Source: Paludibacteraceae bacterium (GTDB lineage: Bacteria > Bacteroidota > Bacteroidia > Bacteroidales > Paludibacteraceae). Taken from it: 64,000 nucleotides of DNA. The position numbers were made by a program, and so were the translations under genes. The stretch is from positions 124,001 through 188,000 of the forward strand of contig JAFSQL010000006.1 of NCBI GenBank assembly GCA_017446585.1, given 5' to 3'. This document shows, in pieces, positions 34,751-43,872 of this stretch; the first letter of the stretch is position 1, and each line of letters opens with the position of its first letter. The notes under the pieces are model-generated. The model searched no databases, had not been told where the DNA came from, and saw only the letters and a program-made list of their open reading frames with translations.

Positions 34751-34980
34751 AAATTGCGAATGTATTGATCCAATTCTTTTACGTTAGCGAAAGATTTGGA
34801 TGGTTCGTTTCTCGCATTATCAATTCGAGAGAAAAAGGCATCTTTTGTCATTAGTGTTTCATCCTCTTTCTTCTCCGCTAATTTCTTGGCATACTTTAAG
34901 AGTTTTTTCATCAGACTCTCATCCTCTGCGATTTTTCCCAATGTCAAGAATAAATCCGCATTTAATTGCATGCTTGTCAT
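34747..34980 (-). CDS. Probable antitoxin partner of YoeB
   Basis: A 77-residue acidic/lysine-rich protein starting MTSMQLNADLFL (or MQLNADL at 34971). It lacks a clear YefM/Phd DNA-binding N-terminus; instead it has a helical segment (SLMKKLLKYAKKLAEKKED) and a C-terminal region (SRIDNARNEPSKSFANVKELDQYI) that may wrap the toxin. Its antitoxin role is inferred from the ATGA overlap with the toxin gene. A TATCTTTA element (one mismatch to TAnnTTTG) lies just upstream. The longer frame from 35031 starts before that element and is rejected. Confidence 0.75.
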   Translation of the reverse strand: MTSMQLNADLFLTLGKIAEDESLMKKLLKYAKKLAEKKEDETLMTKDAFFSRIDNARNEPSKSFANVKELDQYIRNL

Positions 34981-35008
34981 AATTAAGTCCTCCTTATCAG
35001 TTTTGCCG

Positions 35009-35016
35009 TAAAGATA
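35009..35016 (-). promoter_or_regulatory. Near-consensus -7 promoter for the toxin-antitoxin pair
   Basis: The complement reads TATCTTTA, seven of eight bases of the TAnnTTTG pattern, 28 bases before the antitoxin ATG. Confidence 0.4.
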
Positions 35017-35038
35017 TGTTTTTTTCGTCAAAAAAATC

Positions 35039-38000
35039 TTATCCTTTCACCTCTACATAGGCATGACCCTTCTTTGCATGGTCAATCAAGGCGGCATAGA
35101 TAGGCAGTTTCCCTAACAACGCCGCATTGCCCACGACGTAAAGCCGCTCACGTGCCCGCGTCAACGCCACGTTGAGCCTGCGGTCTATGGTGTGACCGCC
35201 CTCCTCAAACGTGTCCGACGACAAGAATCGCAGTTGACGCTCCCGCTGCACGGTCGCCCCAAACACGATCACGTCTCGTTCGCTTCCTTGAAAGCGTTCC
35301 ACCGTGTCTATCATCACGTTCTCTCTTCCGCCATTCCCTGCCTCGGCAAGTGCCCGATGAATGGCGGCTATCTGGTGGCGGTAGGGAACGATGACACCCA
35401 CTGTTAGTTCCTTCGGCAAGTTGTTGATGAGGCTCGCTATGAATTGTGCTTCCCGCATGTTCACTTTGTCCATTAGGGTGATGCCTTTCTTGGCGGGCAC
35501 GTTCACGAAGGCGAAACGCAGTCCGCCCATTTTCTCGCACTCCTTGGGCAAATGCTGTCCTTCCTCTCGTGTCCACGATGGTCCAGACATCGGCATTGAC
35601 TGACGCGGAAACCGTGTTTTGAGATTGTCTCCATAGAACGTCCGTGCCGAAAATTCCGCTACCTCCTCATGCATCCGCGCCTGCCGTGTCAACGTGGCTA
35701 CAAGGTCAGGACGTTTCTCGGCATAGAGATTATAGAGACGTTGAAACAACGATTGCCTGCAGTTTGTCACTCCTATGGCTCTGAGCGTTGGGTCCTGCAC
35801 TTCCGATTCTTTCTCACTCTGCTGCACCACGGCGGGCAATTGTTTATGGTCACCAATGAGAATGAATTTTTCTATGCCAAGCCCTTCCGTCCCTCGGGTG
35901 CAGAGCAACCCTATCAGTTGCGGTTCCAGTATCTGTGACGCTTCGTCAATGATGGCCACCGAAAAGGTTCTCAGGTTGAATATCGTCACGTTTGACATCA
36001 TGGTCGAAGTCGTGGCGACAACTACCCTCGAATGTCTTATCATGCTCTTGATTTCATCGGCGTTTTTGCATTGCTCCAATCGTTCTTCTAATAGGTTCTT
36101 GTGATACTCGCTGGCGCAAGTCAACCTGTTCCCCAATCGCAGGAAGTCAATTCTCGCTTGGCTTAGTTTGGAGCAAATCTCATCTACGGCACGATTCGTA
36201 TATGCCATGAGCAGTACTGAACTGCCGTTGGTCGCCAGGACTTCTTGTGTCATGGATAGCAACCCTTTCGATGTCTTTCCCGTTCCGGGTGGACCCACCA
36301 GGAGGAAGAAGTCCTCGGCGTTCATGGCTTTCCTCACGATGTCGTTCAGTTCCTCGTCACCATACGTGGCGTGAATTTTTCCCATGTTTCCTGACTTCGG
36401 TTCCCTTTGGCCAAGCAGCAATTCTCGTCGGCTTCTCTCCGTGTCAAGTATTTTCCGCATGGATCGGAACATTGATGTCCCTATGCCGTCGCGGTGGTCA
36501 TGTTCAATGGCAAACCGCAGTTCGGGTTGTTTGAACAGTCGTTCGTTCTTTTGTGGGAAGAGTAATTGAACACTGATTTCATCTGTTCTCAACGTCGTGA
36601 TGTTCGCTCTGAAAACGATGGATTGCCGTGCGTCAGGAGTATCACCATCCTTGTAGGAATAGAGCATGACATAGTCGCCTTGTCTGAAGTTTGGAACGGC
36701 ATATTGATCGGGCAAGTCCGTGACGTTAAACGTCAGTTTGCTGATGCCCTCGCCTTCTGTTTCTTCCGCTTCCTTGAGGCATAGGTTTGAGATGATGTTT
36801 CCCGCTGCCGTCTTTTCTTCAATCGAATCATTCCACGTGGCGGCGAATCCGTTGTTCTGTTTCTTCCCGTTTCCAAGTTTGGCAAGTGTCTGTTCCTTTT
36901 GGACGAAGGTCAGAAAGCGAAAGAAGTAACGGCGGCTGATTTCATCGGCATTTTTAATAGGCGACAAAACCTCGTCTATTCGTGGCAATATGTATGGAAT
37001 CCACAACTTGTCCGAGCAGTTGGGATTGAGACGCAAGTCTTCACTCTTTAGTTGTGTCAGTATCTTTTCTCCCTCCCCTTGACCTATTGTGAGAGCCAGA
37101 TGTGCAATGCCGTTGCGCATCGCCATGGCTTCCCTGAGCAATGTGGGGGATGACCCTTCTCTGAGCAATCCTTCTGCGGGGTCATATTTTGAATAGAGCA
37201 GGAAGGGCGACACCTCATTATTGCGCAGACCGAAACCATAATGCAGCAAGGCGAGGTAGAGTATCATCTGAACATAATGTTCCTCTTTGTGTCGATTCCT
37301 AAATTCATCCTTTTTACCCGACTTTTGCTCAATGAGTATCTTCATGTCGTCTTGCAGCAGGTCCATACGTCCCTGTATACCCAGGGCTTCACAAATGAAC
37401 GAGGGTTCCAACACCACTTTTTCAAAGTCAAAGTCTAAGGCTCCCTTTGGCAAGGTGCCTTTGGCAAGTTGACGCAGGTGTTGTTGCTGGCGTTTGCCCT
37501 CGATGTGGAAGTCAGTACTGTCAAAATCTGTGCAGGTGGCTATGGCAATGGCATTTTTACGAAAAAAACGCATGACGCTCTCCGCATATGACAAGGGTGC
37601 GTCGCGGTGGTAAATCTCCTCGTCAAGCATCTGACCCGCAAAGTTGCCAAGCAATGTGGCTTGTGTCGGTGTCACGTCCTCAAACAACGAAATCAGCCAG
37701 TTGAGCGGTGAAGTGCCATACGGTTTGAAGCATCGACTGACGGCGGTAATATCTATAAGGTAGTCTGGTTGAAAGACAATGAGTTCACAAACGTAAGTCG
37801 CTCGTGGCGGTAATTTGTCCGATGAATTTTCTGTTTCCGACATGTTCAACTTGTTCTCCAATCGTGGTTGAATCAGGTTGAGTTGACAAGGTGCCCCTTG
37901 TCTCAGACATGCTTCCACATAGGGTAGTAAGTAGGTGAAATCGACATCTTCCTTTGGTCTTAACGGAACGATTATCTCAGTCCCGTAGTCATCGTCAAGG

Positions 38001-38443
38001 GTGCAAATCAAGTTTTCTCCTTCTGTCTTGCGTGCAAGGACACGCATCTTGTCCGTTTGCTTTTGGAGTGTCCTATGGTCTGGAATGAGATTCCACGCTT
38101 CCTTTTCCGATGCTTCAGGGTGCTGAATCCGTTCCTGCAATGTGGAAAGTGCTGAATAGACCGATGTGAACCGCTCTTCTAATTCTTTTTCATCGTACCG
38201 TTGTCCGTGTCGATTAAAGTCACGCAAGGTGTTCAAGTTCTTCCGCAACGTCAAATCGCGAATCCGAAGATTATTGAGCGTGTAATCTAACTTGGCGAAA
38301 GTTCCCGAAAAGGCAAACGAAGCGTTCGATGTGTAGTCGTCCAGCGTCTCGACGAGCGCACGAGCCATCAGCGTCCATCGCTCCCGTATGGGGAGTGATT
38401 GGAAACCTGTGTCCCATGCGTTATGATCAGACTTTTCAGACAT
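35039..38443 (-). CDS. PD-(D/E)XK nuclease fused to superfamily 1 (UPF1/Dna2-like) helicase
   Basis: A 1134-residue protein. Residues about 1-330 are of unknown type with coiled-coil stretches. A Cas4/RecB-like nuclease follows, with GRMDLLQDD, EQKSGK near 371 and the QMILYLALL motif. The helicase half has Walker A GPPGTGKT near 716, Walker B IDEASQ, GDHKQLPA, and motif VI LNVALTRARERLYV. The order resembles Dna2. It would unwind and cut DNA or RNA; a repair or anti-phage role is possible. The ATG at 38443 overlaps the ychF stop by eight bases (ATGTCTGA), so it may be translated by coupling. The upstream frame to 38467 lies wholly inside ychF. Confidence 0.85.
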   Translation of the reverse strand: MSEKSDHNAWDTGFQSLPIRERWTLMARALVETLDDYTSNASFAFSGTFAKLDYTLNNLRIRDLTLRKNLNTLRDFNRHGQRYDEKELEERFTSVYSALSTLQERIQHPEASEKEAWNLIPDHRTLQKQTDKMRVLARKTEGENLICTLDDDYGTEIIVPLRPKEDVDFTYLLPYVEACLRQGAPCQLNLIQPRLENKLNMSETENSSDKLPPRATYVCELIVFQPDYLIDITAVSRCFKPYGTSPLNWLISLFEDVTPTQATLLGNFAGQMLDEEIYHRDAPLSYAESVMRFFRKNAIAIATCTDFDSTDFHIEGKRQQQHLRQLAKGTLPKGALDFDFEKVVLEPSFICEALGIQGRMDLLQDDMKILIEQKSGKKDEFRNRHKEEHYVQMILYLALLHYGFGLRNNEVSPFLLYSKYDPAEGLLREGSSPTLLREAMAMRNGIAHLALTIGQGEGEKILTQLKSEDLRLNPNCSDKLWIPYILPRIDEVLSPIKNADEISRRYFFRFLTFVQKEQTLAKLGNGKKQNNGFAATWNDSIEEKTAAGNIISNLCLKEAEETEGEGISKLTFNVTDLPDQYAVPNFRQGDYVMLYSYKDGDTPDARQSIVFRANITTLRTDEISVQLLFPQKNERLFKQPELRFAIEHDHRDGIGTSMFRSMRKILDTERSRRELLLGQREPKSGNMGKIHATYGDEELNDIVRKAMNAEDFFLLVGPPGTGKTSKGLLSMTQEVLATNGSSVLLMAYTNRAVDEICSKLSQARIDFLRLGNRLTCASEYHKNLLEERLEQCKNADEIKSMIRHSRVVVATTSTMMSNVTIFNLRTFSVAIIDEASQILEPQLIGLLCTRGTEGLGIEKFILIGDHKQLPAVVQQSEKESEVQDPTLRAIGVTNCRQSLFQRLYNLYAEKRPDLVATLTRQARMHEEVAEFSARTFYGDNLKTRFPRQSMPMSGPSWTREEGQHLPKECEKMGGLRFAFVNVPAKKGITLMDKVNMREAQFIASLINNLPKELTVGVIVPYRHQIAAIHRALAEAGNGGRENVMIDTVERFQGSERDVIVFGATVQRERQLRFLSSDTFEEGGHTIDRRLNVALTRARERLYVVGNAALLGKLPIYAALIDHAKKGHAYVEVKG

Positions 38444-39533
38444 TGAAACGGAAGACCATGATGTCACCGTCGGCAGGGCAATACTCTTTTCCCTCTATGG
38501 CAAGTCGTCCCGCCTCCTTGACGGCTTGTTCGGAACCGAGGCTGACATAATCGTCATATTTGATGACCTCGGCGCGGATAAAGCCTTTTTCAAAGTCCGT
38601 GTGAATGACGCCTGCGCATTGTGGGGCTTTCCATCCGGCACGGAAGGTCCAAGCGCGCACTTCCTTTGGTCCTGCGGTGAAAAAGGTGCGCAGTCCGAGC
38701 AGGCGATAGGCGGCGTTGATCAGTCTCGACACGCCGCTCTCACTCAAACCTACGGCGGCAAGAAACTCCTGTCGCTCTTCGAAGGTGTCAAGTTCCGCTA
38801 TGTCAGCCTCCGTGGCGGCTGCAATGACAAGCAGTTCCGCATTCTCTTCTTCGATGGCTTTCTTCACGGCTTCTACGTAGGCATTGCCCGTGGCGGCTGA
38901 GTCTTCATCCACGTTGCAAACATAGAGTACGGGTTTGGTGGTCAGCAGTCCCAACTCTTTCACCAATGGTTGGTCTTCCTTGTCCACCTCCACGGTTCTG
39001 GCTCCTTTGCCTTGTTCGAGGGCGGCATGGAAAGCGTTCAGCAGCGTCACCAGTCGTTTCGCGTCCTTGTCTCCTGCCGAGGCTTGTTTTTGGGTCTTGG
39101 CAAGACGGCTCTCCACGGTTTCAAGGTCTTTCAGACATAATTCCATGTCTATGATTTCCTTGTCACGCACAGGGTCAATGCTGCCGTCTACATGTGTGAT
39201 GTTCGGATCGTCAAAGCAGCGCAAGACGTGTATGATGGCATCGGTCTCGCGTATGTTGGCAAGAAACTTGTTGCCAAGTCCTTCTCCTTTTGACGCTCCT
39301 TTCACCAATCCGGCAATGTCAACAATCTCAACCGTGGTTGGCACTATCTGTGCCGGATGTACCAATTCTGCCAAACGGTTCAGACGGGGGTCGGGAACGG
39401 TTATCACACCCACGTTTGGCTCTATCGTGCAAAAAGGAAAATTGGCAGCTTGCGCCTTGGCGTTCGAAAGACAGTTGAAAAGGGTCGATTTGCCGACATT
39501 AGGCAGTCCGACAATGCCGCATTGTAATGACAT
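38436..39533 (-). CDS. ychF: Redox-regulated ribosome-associated ATPase/GTPase YchF
   Basis: A 365-residue Obg-family P-loop protein. It has the G1 motif [12 protein letters not shown] at residues 8-19, [11 protein letters not shown] (G2), and [17 protein letters not shown] (G3). NVDE near 200 replaces the NKxD base-specificity motif, which is why YchF prefers ATP. A coiled coil and a C-terminal TGS domain follow ([29 protein letters not shown]). It binds ribosomes and affects stress responses in other bacteria. It has a TAACTTTG promoter. The nuclease-helicase gene begins inside its 3' end. Confidence 0.97.
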   Translation of the reverse strand: MSLQCGIVGLPNVGKSTLFNCLSNAKAQAANFPFCTIEPNVGVITVPDPRLNRLAELVHPAQIVPTTVEIVDIAGLVKGASKGEGLGNKFLANIRETDAIIHVLRCFDDPNITHVDGSIDPVRDKEIIDMELCLKDLETVESRLAKTQKQASAGDKDAKRLVTLLNAFHAALEQGKGARTVEVDKEDQPLVKELGLLTTKPVLYVCNVDEDSAATGNAYVEAVKKAIEEENAELLVIAAATEADIAELDTFEERQEFLAAVGLSESGVSRLINAAYRLLGLRTFFTAGPKEVRAWTFRAGWKAPQCAGVIHTDFEKGFIRAEVIKYDDYVSLGSEQAVKEAGRLAIEGKEYCPADGDIMVFRFNV

Positions 39534-39578
39534 TCGTTCTAATCAAAAAAAGGTTATGTTTTCGGTGTTTTGGGTTTG

Positions 39579-39586
39579 CAAAGTTA
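39579..39586 (-). promoter_or_regulatory. Bacteroidota -7 promoter element for ychF
   Basis: The complement reads TAACTTTG, full TAnnTTTG match, 46 bases before the ychF ATG. Confidence 0.65.
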
Positions 39587-39612
39587 ATATTTATTTTCCG
39601 CTTCTTTTGTCT

Positions 39613-39620
39613 TATCTTTG
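39613..39620 (+). promoter_or_regulatory. Bacteroidota -7 promoter element for mgtC-like gene
   Basis: TATCTTTG, full TAnnTTTG match, 33 bases before the ATG at 39653. Confidence 0.65.
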
Positions 39621-39652
39621 CGTCTATACGTGAATCGGTATTCTTTGTTGTC

Positions 39653-40321
39653 ATGACGCTTGATTTGGTTTTACGCATCTTTGTCGGAGGCCTTTTAGGT
39701 GGGCTCATTGGTCTGGAACGTGAACTGAGGGAAAAGGAAGCGGGTTTCCGTACCCATTTTCTCGTTGCGGTGGGCAGTGCCTTGCTCACCGTCATTTCAG
39801 CCTACGGATATGATTATATTTTGCCCCTTTTCTCTTCCGAGATTCTAAGCTTTGACCCTTCTCGTATAGCGGCACAAATTGTTTCTGGTATTGGCTTCAT
39901 TGGCGCCGGACTTATTTTTATTCATAAAAACGCTGTGCGTGGTCTTACCACGGCTGCTGGCATCTGGACTACCAGTGCCATCGGTGTCGCGGCGGGTGTG
40001 GGACACTACGATTTTGCCATCGCCACGACTTTTTTAGTCCTGCTTGCCTTGGAAGGCATGCTTTTTGTAAACAAACTGATGGACAAAAAGCATTATAGAG
40101 TGTCGCTTTCGGCTCTGGAACGGGATCGAATCCGTGACGTGGTGGACATCATTCGCCAAGACAATGTCAACCCGACATCCTTCCGATTTGAAACAGTTCA
40201 TGATAAGGACAAGGCAATCTATCGTGCAACATTTGAAATCCAAACTCGCCGCAAAGACTATGATCTTCGTCTGTTGGATCTCATGATCAAGGTCGATGGT
40301 TCGGTCGAGAAAATCAACTAA
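39653..40321 (+). CDS. MgtC/SapB family membrane protein
   Basis: A 222-residue protein. The N-terminal ~140 residues form four or five membrane helices with the family signature GGLLGGLIGLERELREKEAGFRTH (in two overlapping parts) and the helix VSGIGFIGAGLIF. The C-terminal soluble part is small. MgtC proteins help survival at low magnesium and modulate the ATP synthase in some pathogens; in commensals the role is unclear. The frame is open upstream to 39527, but the TATCTTTG promoter at 39613 fixes the ATG at 39653. The leucine-rich repeat gene follows after 21 bases. Confidence 0.9.
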   Translation: MTLDLVLRIFVGGLLGGLIGLERELREKEAGFRTHFLVAVGSALLTVISAYGYDYILPLFSSEILSFDPSRIAAQIVSGIGFIGAGLIFIHKNAVRGLTTAAGIWTTSAIGVAAGVGHYDFAIATTFLVLLALEGMLFVNKLMDKKHYRVSLSALERDRIRDVVDIIRQDNVNPTSFRFETVHDKDKAIYRATFEIQTRRKDYDLRLLDLMIKVDGSVEKIN

Positions 40322-40342
40322 GCGACTATCAACGAAAAAGTA

Positions 40343-41572
40343 ATGATGACAATTCTGCGAAAGATTCTTTTTTTACTCTTATCATCGTACGTTTTCTTCC
40401 CTGCCGAGGCGGAACATTACCAATCCATCAACAAAGGCAGAATCCTTTTTTATAACATTCTTTCGGAAGAGCGGTCCGAGATGGAAGTTTCCTTTCGCGG
40501 AACGAGTTGGGATGCTGTTTCCAATGAATATGCTGAAACTATCACGGTGCCGGAAACTGTTGAAAAAGCGGGCAAAACCTATTCAGTCGTGTCCGTTTCC
40601 GATGATGCCTTTCGTGACTGTAAGACGCTGAAAAAAGTCGTCTTGCCCGCTTCCGTCCGAAAGGTTGGCTCTCGTGCCTTCAAAGATTGTGTGTCTTTGA
40701 CTTCCGTTTCCTTCCCTTCTTCGCTTGACTCTCTTCATGAGTCTGTGTTTGACGGATGCCGCAGTCTTGCTTCTGTCACGTTGCCAGATGGCCTACGCAG
40801 TATTGAGCCGTTTGCTTTCCGCGGATGCGTCTATCTCGAACGTTTGGAGTTGCCACGAAACCTCACTTCCTTTCACCCTTCTTGCGTTGATAATTGTTCG
40901 GCTCTGAAAACCATCTCCGTTGATTCTCTCAATGATGATTATTCTGATTTGGAAGGCTTGCTCTATAACAAGCAGAAAACGGCTTTGGTGCGTTGTCCGG
41001 AAGGAAAGACAGAAGTCTCTTTGCCGTCCAATCTTCAGGGACTTGGTGAATATAGCATGCGAGGGTGTACCCTTTTGACCGACTTGTATCTGCCTCGAAT
41101 CTTCTATGCGGGCAACTATGCTTTTAGAGGATGCACAGGGTTGCGGAGCATTACCATCCCGTCTTCGTTGAGTTATGTTTCAGAGGGTATGTTGTTGGGT
41201 TGTACGTCACTCGATTCCGTCATGCTCAGCAAGTTCACCGTCTCTGTCCGTGACAAGGCTTTTGAAAATTGCAATGGTCTTCGTTTCGTGGATGCACCTG
41301 CTCTCATTGAGATTGGTCGTGCGGCGTTCCGCAACTGTTCGGCATTGTCTTCATTCTCTTTCCCAAGTTCGTTGAAAACGATTGGAGATGAGGCGTTCAG
41401 CGGTTGCATCAACCTTCTGTTCTTGAATGTGGCAACAAAAACCCCCGCCATGTGTGGCGAGGGTGTTTTTGATCCAAGAATAACTTATAAGGCTGCCTTG
41501 ACCGTTCCAGCCGGAACTTTGCCTGACTACCGAAAGGCGGCAGGTTGGCAAGCCATCTATAATATCAGGTGA
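40343..41572 (+). CDS. Exported BspA-type leucine-rich repeat protein
   Basis: A 409-residue protein with a signal peptide (ILRKILFLLLSSYVFFPAEA). It has about ten 22-25-residue LRR_5 repeats of the BspA (Treponema pallidum) kind, recognisable as repeated units such as VGSRAFKDCVSLTSVSFPSS. Such proteins are surface-exposed in Bacteroidales and can bind host proteins or other bacteria. No Por-type C-terminal sorting domain or LPXTG is evident, so its final location is unclear. It lies 21 bases after the MgtC gene and is probably co-transcribed. It converges with the nitroreductase gene (one base apart). Confidence 0.88.
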   Translation: MMTILRKILFLLLSSYVFFPAEAEHYQSINKGRILFYNILSEERSEMEVSFRGTSWDAVSNEYAETITVPETVEKAGKTYSVVSVSDDAFRDCKTLKKVVLPASVRKVGSRAFKDCVSLTSVSFPSSLDSLHESVFDGCRSLASVTLPDGLRSIEPFAFRGCVYLERLELPRNLTSFHPSCVDNCSALKTISVDSLNDDYSDLEGLLYNKQKTALVRCPEGKTEVSLPSNLQGLGEYSMRGCTLLTDLYLPRIFYAGNYAFRGCTGLRSITIPSSLSYVSEGMLLGCTSLDSVMLSKFTVSVRDKAFENCNGLRFVDAPALIEIGRAAFRNCSALSSFSFPSSLKTIGDEAFSGCINLLFLNVATKTPAMCGEGVFDPRITYKAALTVPAGTLPDYRKAAGWQAIYNIR

Positions 41573-41573
41573 T

Positions 41574-42737
41574 TTATTGTTTCTTCCAGGCGCCGACCAC
41601 CTTGCCCACGTAGAAGGTGTAAGGACTGTTTTTTACGAATTCCTCAGGAGCGTTGTCAAGAATTTGCTCGATGCCAACGTCGTTTTTGCTCGTCAATTTA
41701 CACTCTATCACCACGTCCGCTTCTTCGTAATATGGAGTACCGTTTTCCGTGTAGGCAAGTGTCAATCCCATTTCTTTTGCCTTGTCAGCGTCACGTCCTG
41801 ATGTATGACCCATATAGTCAAGCACTTTCTCGTCCGCAAATTCCATCACGGTGAAGTAAGAGGCTTTCTCCATGAACTCGTGAGTGTAGCGTTGCTCTTT
41901 TACATACACGGTCAACATCGGTTCTCTCCACAAGGTTCCTACGCCACCCCAACCGATTGTCATGGCATTAGATTTTTGTTTGTCACCGACGCAGAGCAAA
42001 CGACCGTTTCCTGTGAAGTAGGTGAACGGATTCACACGGAAGTCTTTCTTCACGTCAAACGCCACAAACTTCTTTTCAGGAGCGGCAGGAAGTTCAACAC
42101 CGTCTCCAGGTTTCCCTCCAAACACATTGTAAGAGATATTCTCGGATTTGAACTTGTTCTTGACCGCAGGTTGCTCATCTGGATAACCGATGACAATCGT
42201 GCAGAATGGAACGATTTGTTCGGGCATTTGAAGCAATTCCTTCGCTTTCTCGCAACGCTCCGTCACAGGATAGAAACCGGTCCATACGGCTCCAAGTCCC
42301 ATGGCGTGTGCGGCAAGCAAGATGTTTTGGGTGGCGGCTGAGGCATCTTGTGCCCAATATTCTTTTGCTTCACCTTCAAGTGTTTTGTCCATGTTTCCGC
42401 ATACGACAATGGCAAGCGGGGCGGATGCGGCCATGCGTACGCCTGGCGTTAATGTGGATATGCGTTCCAAAAGGGATTTATCCTTCACTACGATGAAGTG
42501 CCAAGGTTGTTTGTTCACGGCAGATGGAGCCGCCATGCCGGCACGGAGCAATTTGTCTATCTTTTCTTGCTCTATCGTGTCAGATGTGTAAGCACGGACA
42601 GATACGCGTGTGGCGATATTGTCTAAGACGGCTTCTTCTGACGTCGTGTTCGATGCGCTTTTGCTCGTGAAGAGTTTGAAGCCGACGATGCACAAGGCAA
42701 CGGCCATGGCAATCAGCAAAATAGTTGTTGTTTTCAT
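41574..42737 (-). CDS. Membrane-anchored nitroreductase / flavin reductase fusion
   Basis: A 387-residue two-domain flavoprotein. An N-terminal membrane helix or uncleaved signal (TTTILLIAMAVALCIVGFKLF) is followed by a nitroreductase domain at about 36-205. That domain has TRVSVRAYTSD, APSAVNKQPWHF and the GLGAVWTGF segment. A second domain at about 225-387 has the flavin-reductase-like split-barrel pattern (NPFTYFTGNGRLLCVGD, AMTIGWGGVGTLWREP). Both would bind FMN. The anchor implies extracytoplasmic action. It lies 13 bases below a membrane FMN/Fe-S protein, which could feed it electrons. Fusion of these two domains is uncommon in my knowledge; substrate unknown. Confidence 0.8.
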   Translation of the reverse strand: MKTTTILLIAMAVALCIVGFKLFTSKSASNTTSEEAVLDNIATRVSVRAYTSDTIEQEKIDKLLRAGMAAPSAVNKQPWHFIVVKDKSLLERISTLTPGVRMAASAPLAIVVCGNMDKTLEGEAKEYWAQDASAATQNILLAAHAMGLGAVWTGFYPVTERCEKAKELLQMPEQIVPFCTIVIGYPDEQPAVKNKFKSENISYNVFGGKPGDGVELPAAPEKKFVAFDVKKDFRVNPFTYFTGNGRLLCVGDKQKSNAMTIGWGGVGTLWREPMLTVYVKEQRYTHEFMEKASYFTVMEFADEKVLDYMGHTSGRDADKAKEMGLTLAYTENGTPYYEEADVVIECKLTSKNDVGIEQILDNAPEEFVKNSPYTFYVGKVVGAWKKQ

Positions 42738-42750
42738 GTGATGTGATTAT

Positions 42751-43836
42751 TTATGTGTTATTGTTTTCTATCAGCTTGAGGAGCGTGCCGGTCGGACACA
42801 CGAAACGACAATAAGGACGAGGCACGAATGCCGAAAAAATCAGGGATACGATTGCCAATCCAATCACGATTGGCGATGCGGTGGTGTAAAGAAAAGCGGT
42901 GAAGAGTTCGTAATCCATCCACTCGAAACCTACGCCTACCAGCATCAAGGTGATCAGGACAATCCAAAGCACTTGACGGACGATGGACAAACGCTTAATG
43001 GTTGTGGCTGAAAGGTGTATTTTCTTTTTGTTGAGTTTGCCGGACAATTCTTGTGCGGAACCGAAAGGACACAAATGGTTACAATAGTGGCTTTTCCTGC
43101 CGAACAATGGATAGATGAATGCCGTGATGAGCAGCAGGAACGGAACGATAGACGCTATGGGGTGAATGCCGTTTCCTACAACTCCTAACAAAAGACTGTG
43201 GCTGATAAACGTGCCGCTCCACAATCCGAGTACAGCCACGTTCAAAACCAACTGCACGGTACGCCAATTTTTATTCTTGTATATCAATGGAACGATGGCT
43301 CCTGACAAAATCACGATGAGAGCGACTATGTTCTTGACCGAAAAATCAAAAGAATCCCACCAATGGTATTCTTCGATGCCGTTGTCTTTGACGTAACGTG
43401 ACGCCATCTGCACGTTCTTAATCAGTGCGGTCGATGACAAAGTGCTGCCTGTCGTGGCATCTACTCTCAAACTATCGGCGGTTTTGATGTCTATGCCTCT
43501 GTATGCGTCCAACACTTCCGTCGCTTTTGAAAAAAACATGGGTGTCTCTGAGTTGGAAAGGGGAGTGATGCTGTCTATCACATCGTTCGTTACGCTTATC
43601 ATGACAGGCGTAGTGCCTCCGAATCCGATGATGTCCGTTGACAAGGCGGTCGTGTTGATAACGTAATGGTTGTTTCCAACCTTTTCTATGATAGTCGTGT
43701 TGTCGTCCTGTTGTTTGTCATTTTCTTCTATCCCTAACACGGCTTTACGTTCACGTGCGATGAAGAAAAACAACACGAAGGCGCACCCCAAAAAAAGAAG
43801 CATGCGTAAACGGTCGAAAATCAGTTGCTTTTGCAT
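42751..43836 (-). CDS. NosR/RnfG-like membrane flavoprotein with polyferredoxin-type cysteine motifs
   Basis: A 361-residue membrane protein. One N-terminal helix is followed by an exported FMN-binding domain (about 40-150). Its ATTGSTLSS matches the site where ApbE attaches FMN covalently to threonine. A C-terminal NapH/NosR-like membrane domain of about five helices has two cytoplasmic-type cysteine motifs, YCNHLCPFGSAQE and YCRFVCPTGTLL. It probably carries electrons across the membrane from a cytoplasmic donor to the flavin. It has a TATCTTTG promoter and is followed by the anchored nitroreductase-flavin reductase. No nitrous oxide reductase is nearby, so NosR function proper is unlikely. 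Confidence 0.83.
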   Translation of the reverse strand: MQKQLIFDRLRMLLFLGCAFVLFFFIARERKAVLGIEENDKQQDDNTTIIEKVGNNHYVINTTALSTDIIGFGGTTPVMISVTNDVIDSITPLSNSETPMFFSKATEVLDAYRGIDIKTADSLRVDATTGSTLSSTALIKNVQMASRYVKDNGIEEYHWWDSFDFSVKNIVALIVILSGAIVPLIYKNKNWRTVQLVLNVAVLGLWSGTFISHSLLLGVVGNGIHPIASIVPFLLLITAFIYPLFGRKSHYCNHLCPFGSAQELSGKLNKKKIHLSATTIKRLSIVRQVLWIVLITLMLVGVGFEWMDYELFTAFLYTTASPIVIGLAIVSLIFSAFVPRPYCRFVCPTGTLLKLIENNNT

Positions 43837-43860
43837 CCTTTTTGATTGTTTTTAACGGTT

Positions 43861-43868
43861 CAAAGATA
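43861..43868 (-). promoter_or_regulatory. Bacteroidota -7 promoter element for the membrane flavoprotein operon
   Basis: The complement reads TATCTTTG, full TAnnTTTG match, 25 bases before the ATG and just past the stop of the preceding coiled-coil gene. Confidence 0.65.
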
Positions 43869-43872
43869 ATAA

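Noticed and set aside
36829..36850. TTCCACGTGG inside the nuclease-helicase gene as another parS site
   Set aside because: Only the central half matches; flanking bases do not complete the palindrome, and it is coding sequence.
42751..43836. NosR regulator of nitrous oxide reduction
   Set aside because: No nosZ or other nos genes are near, and the downstream partner is a nitroreductase fusion, so only a NosR/RnfG-like description is given.
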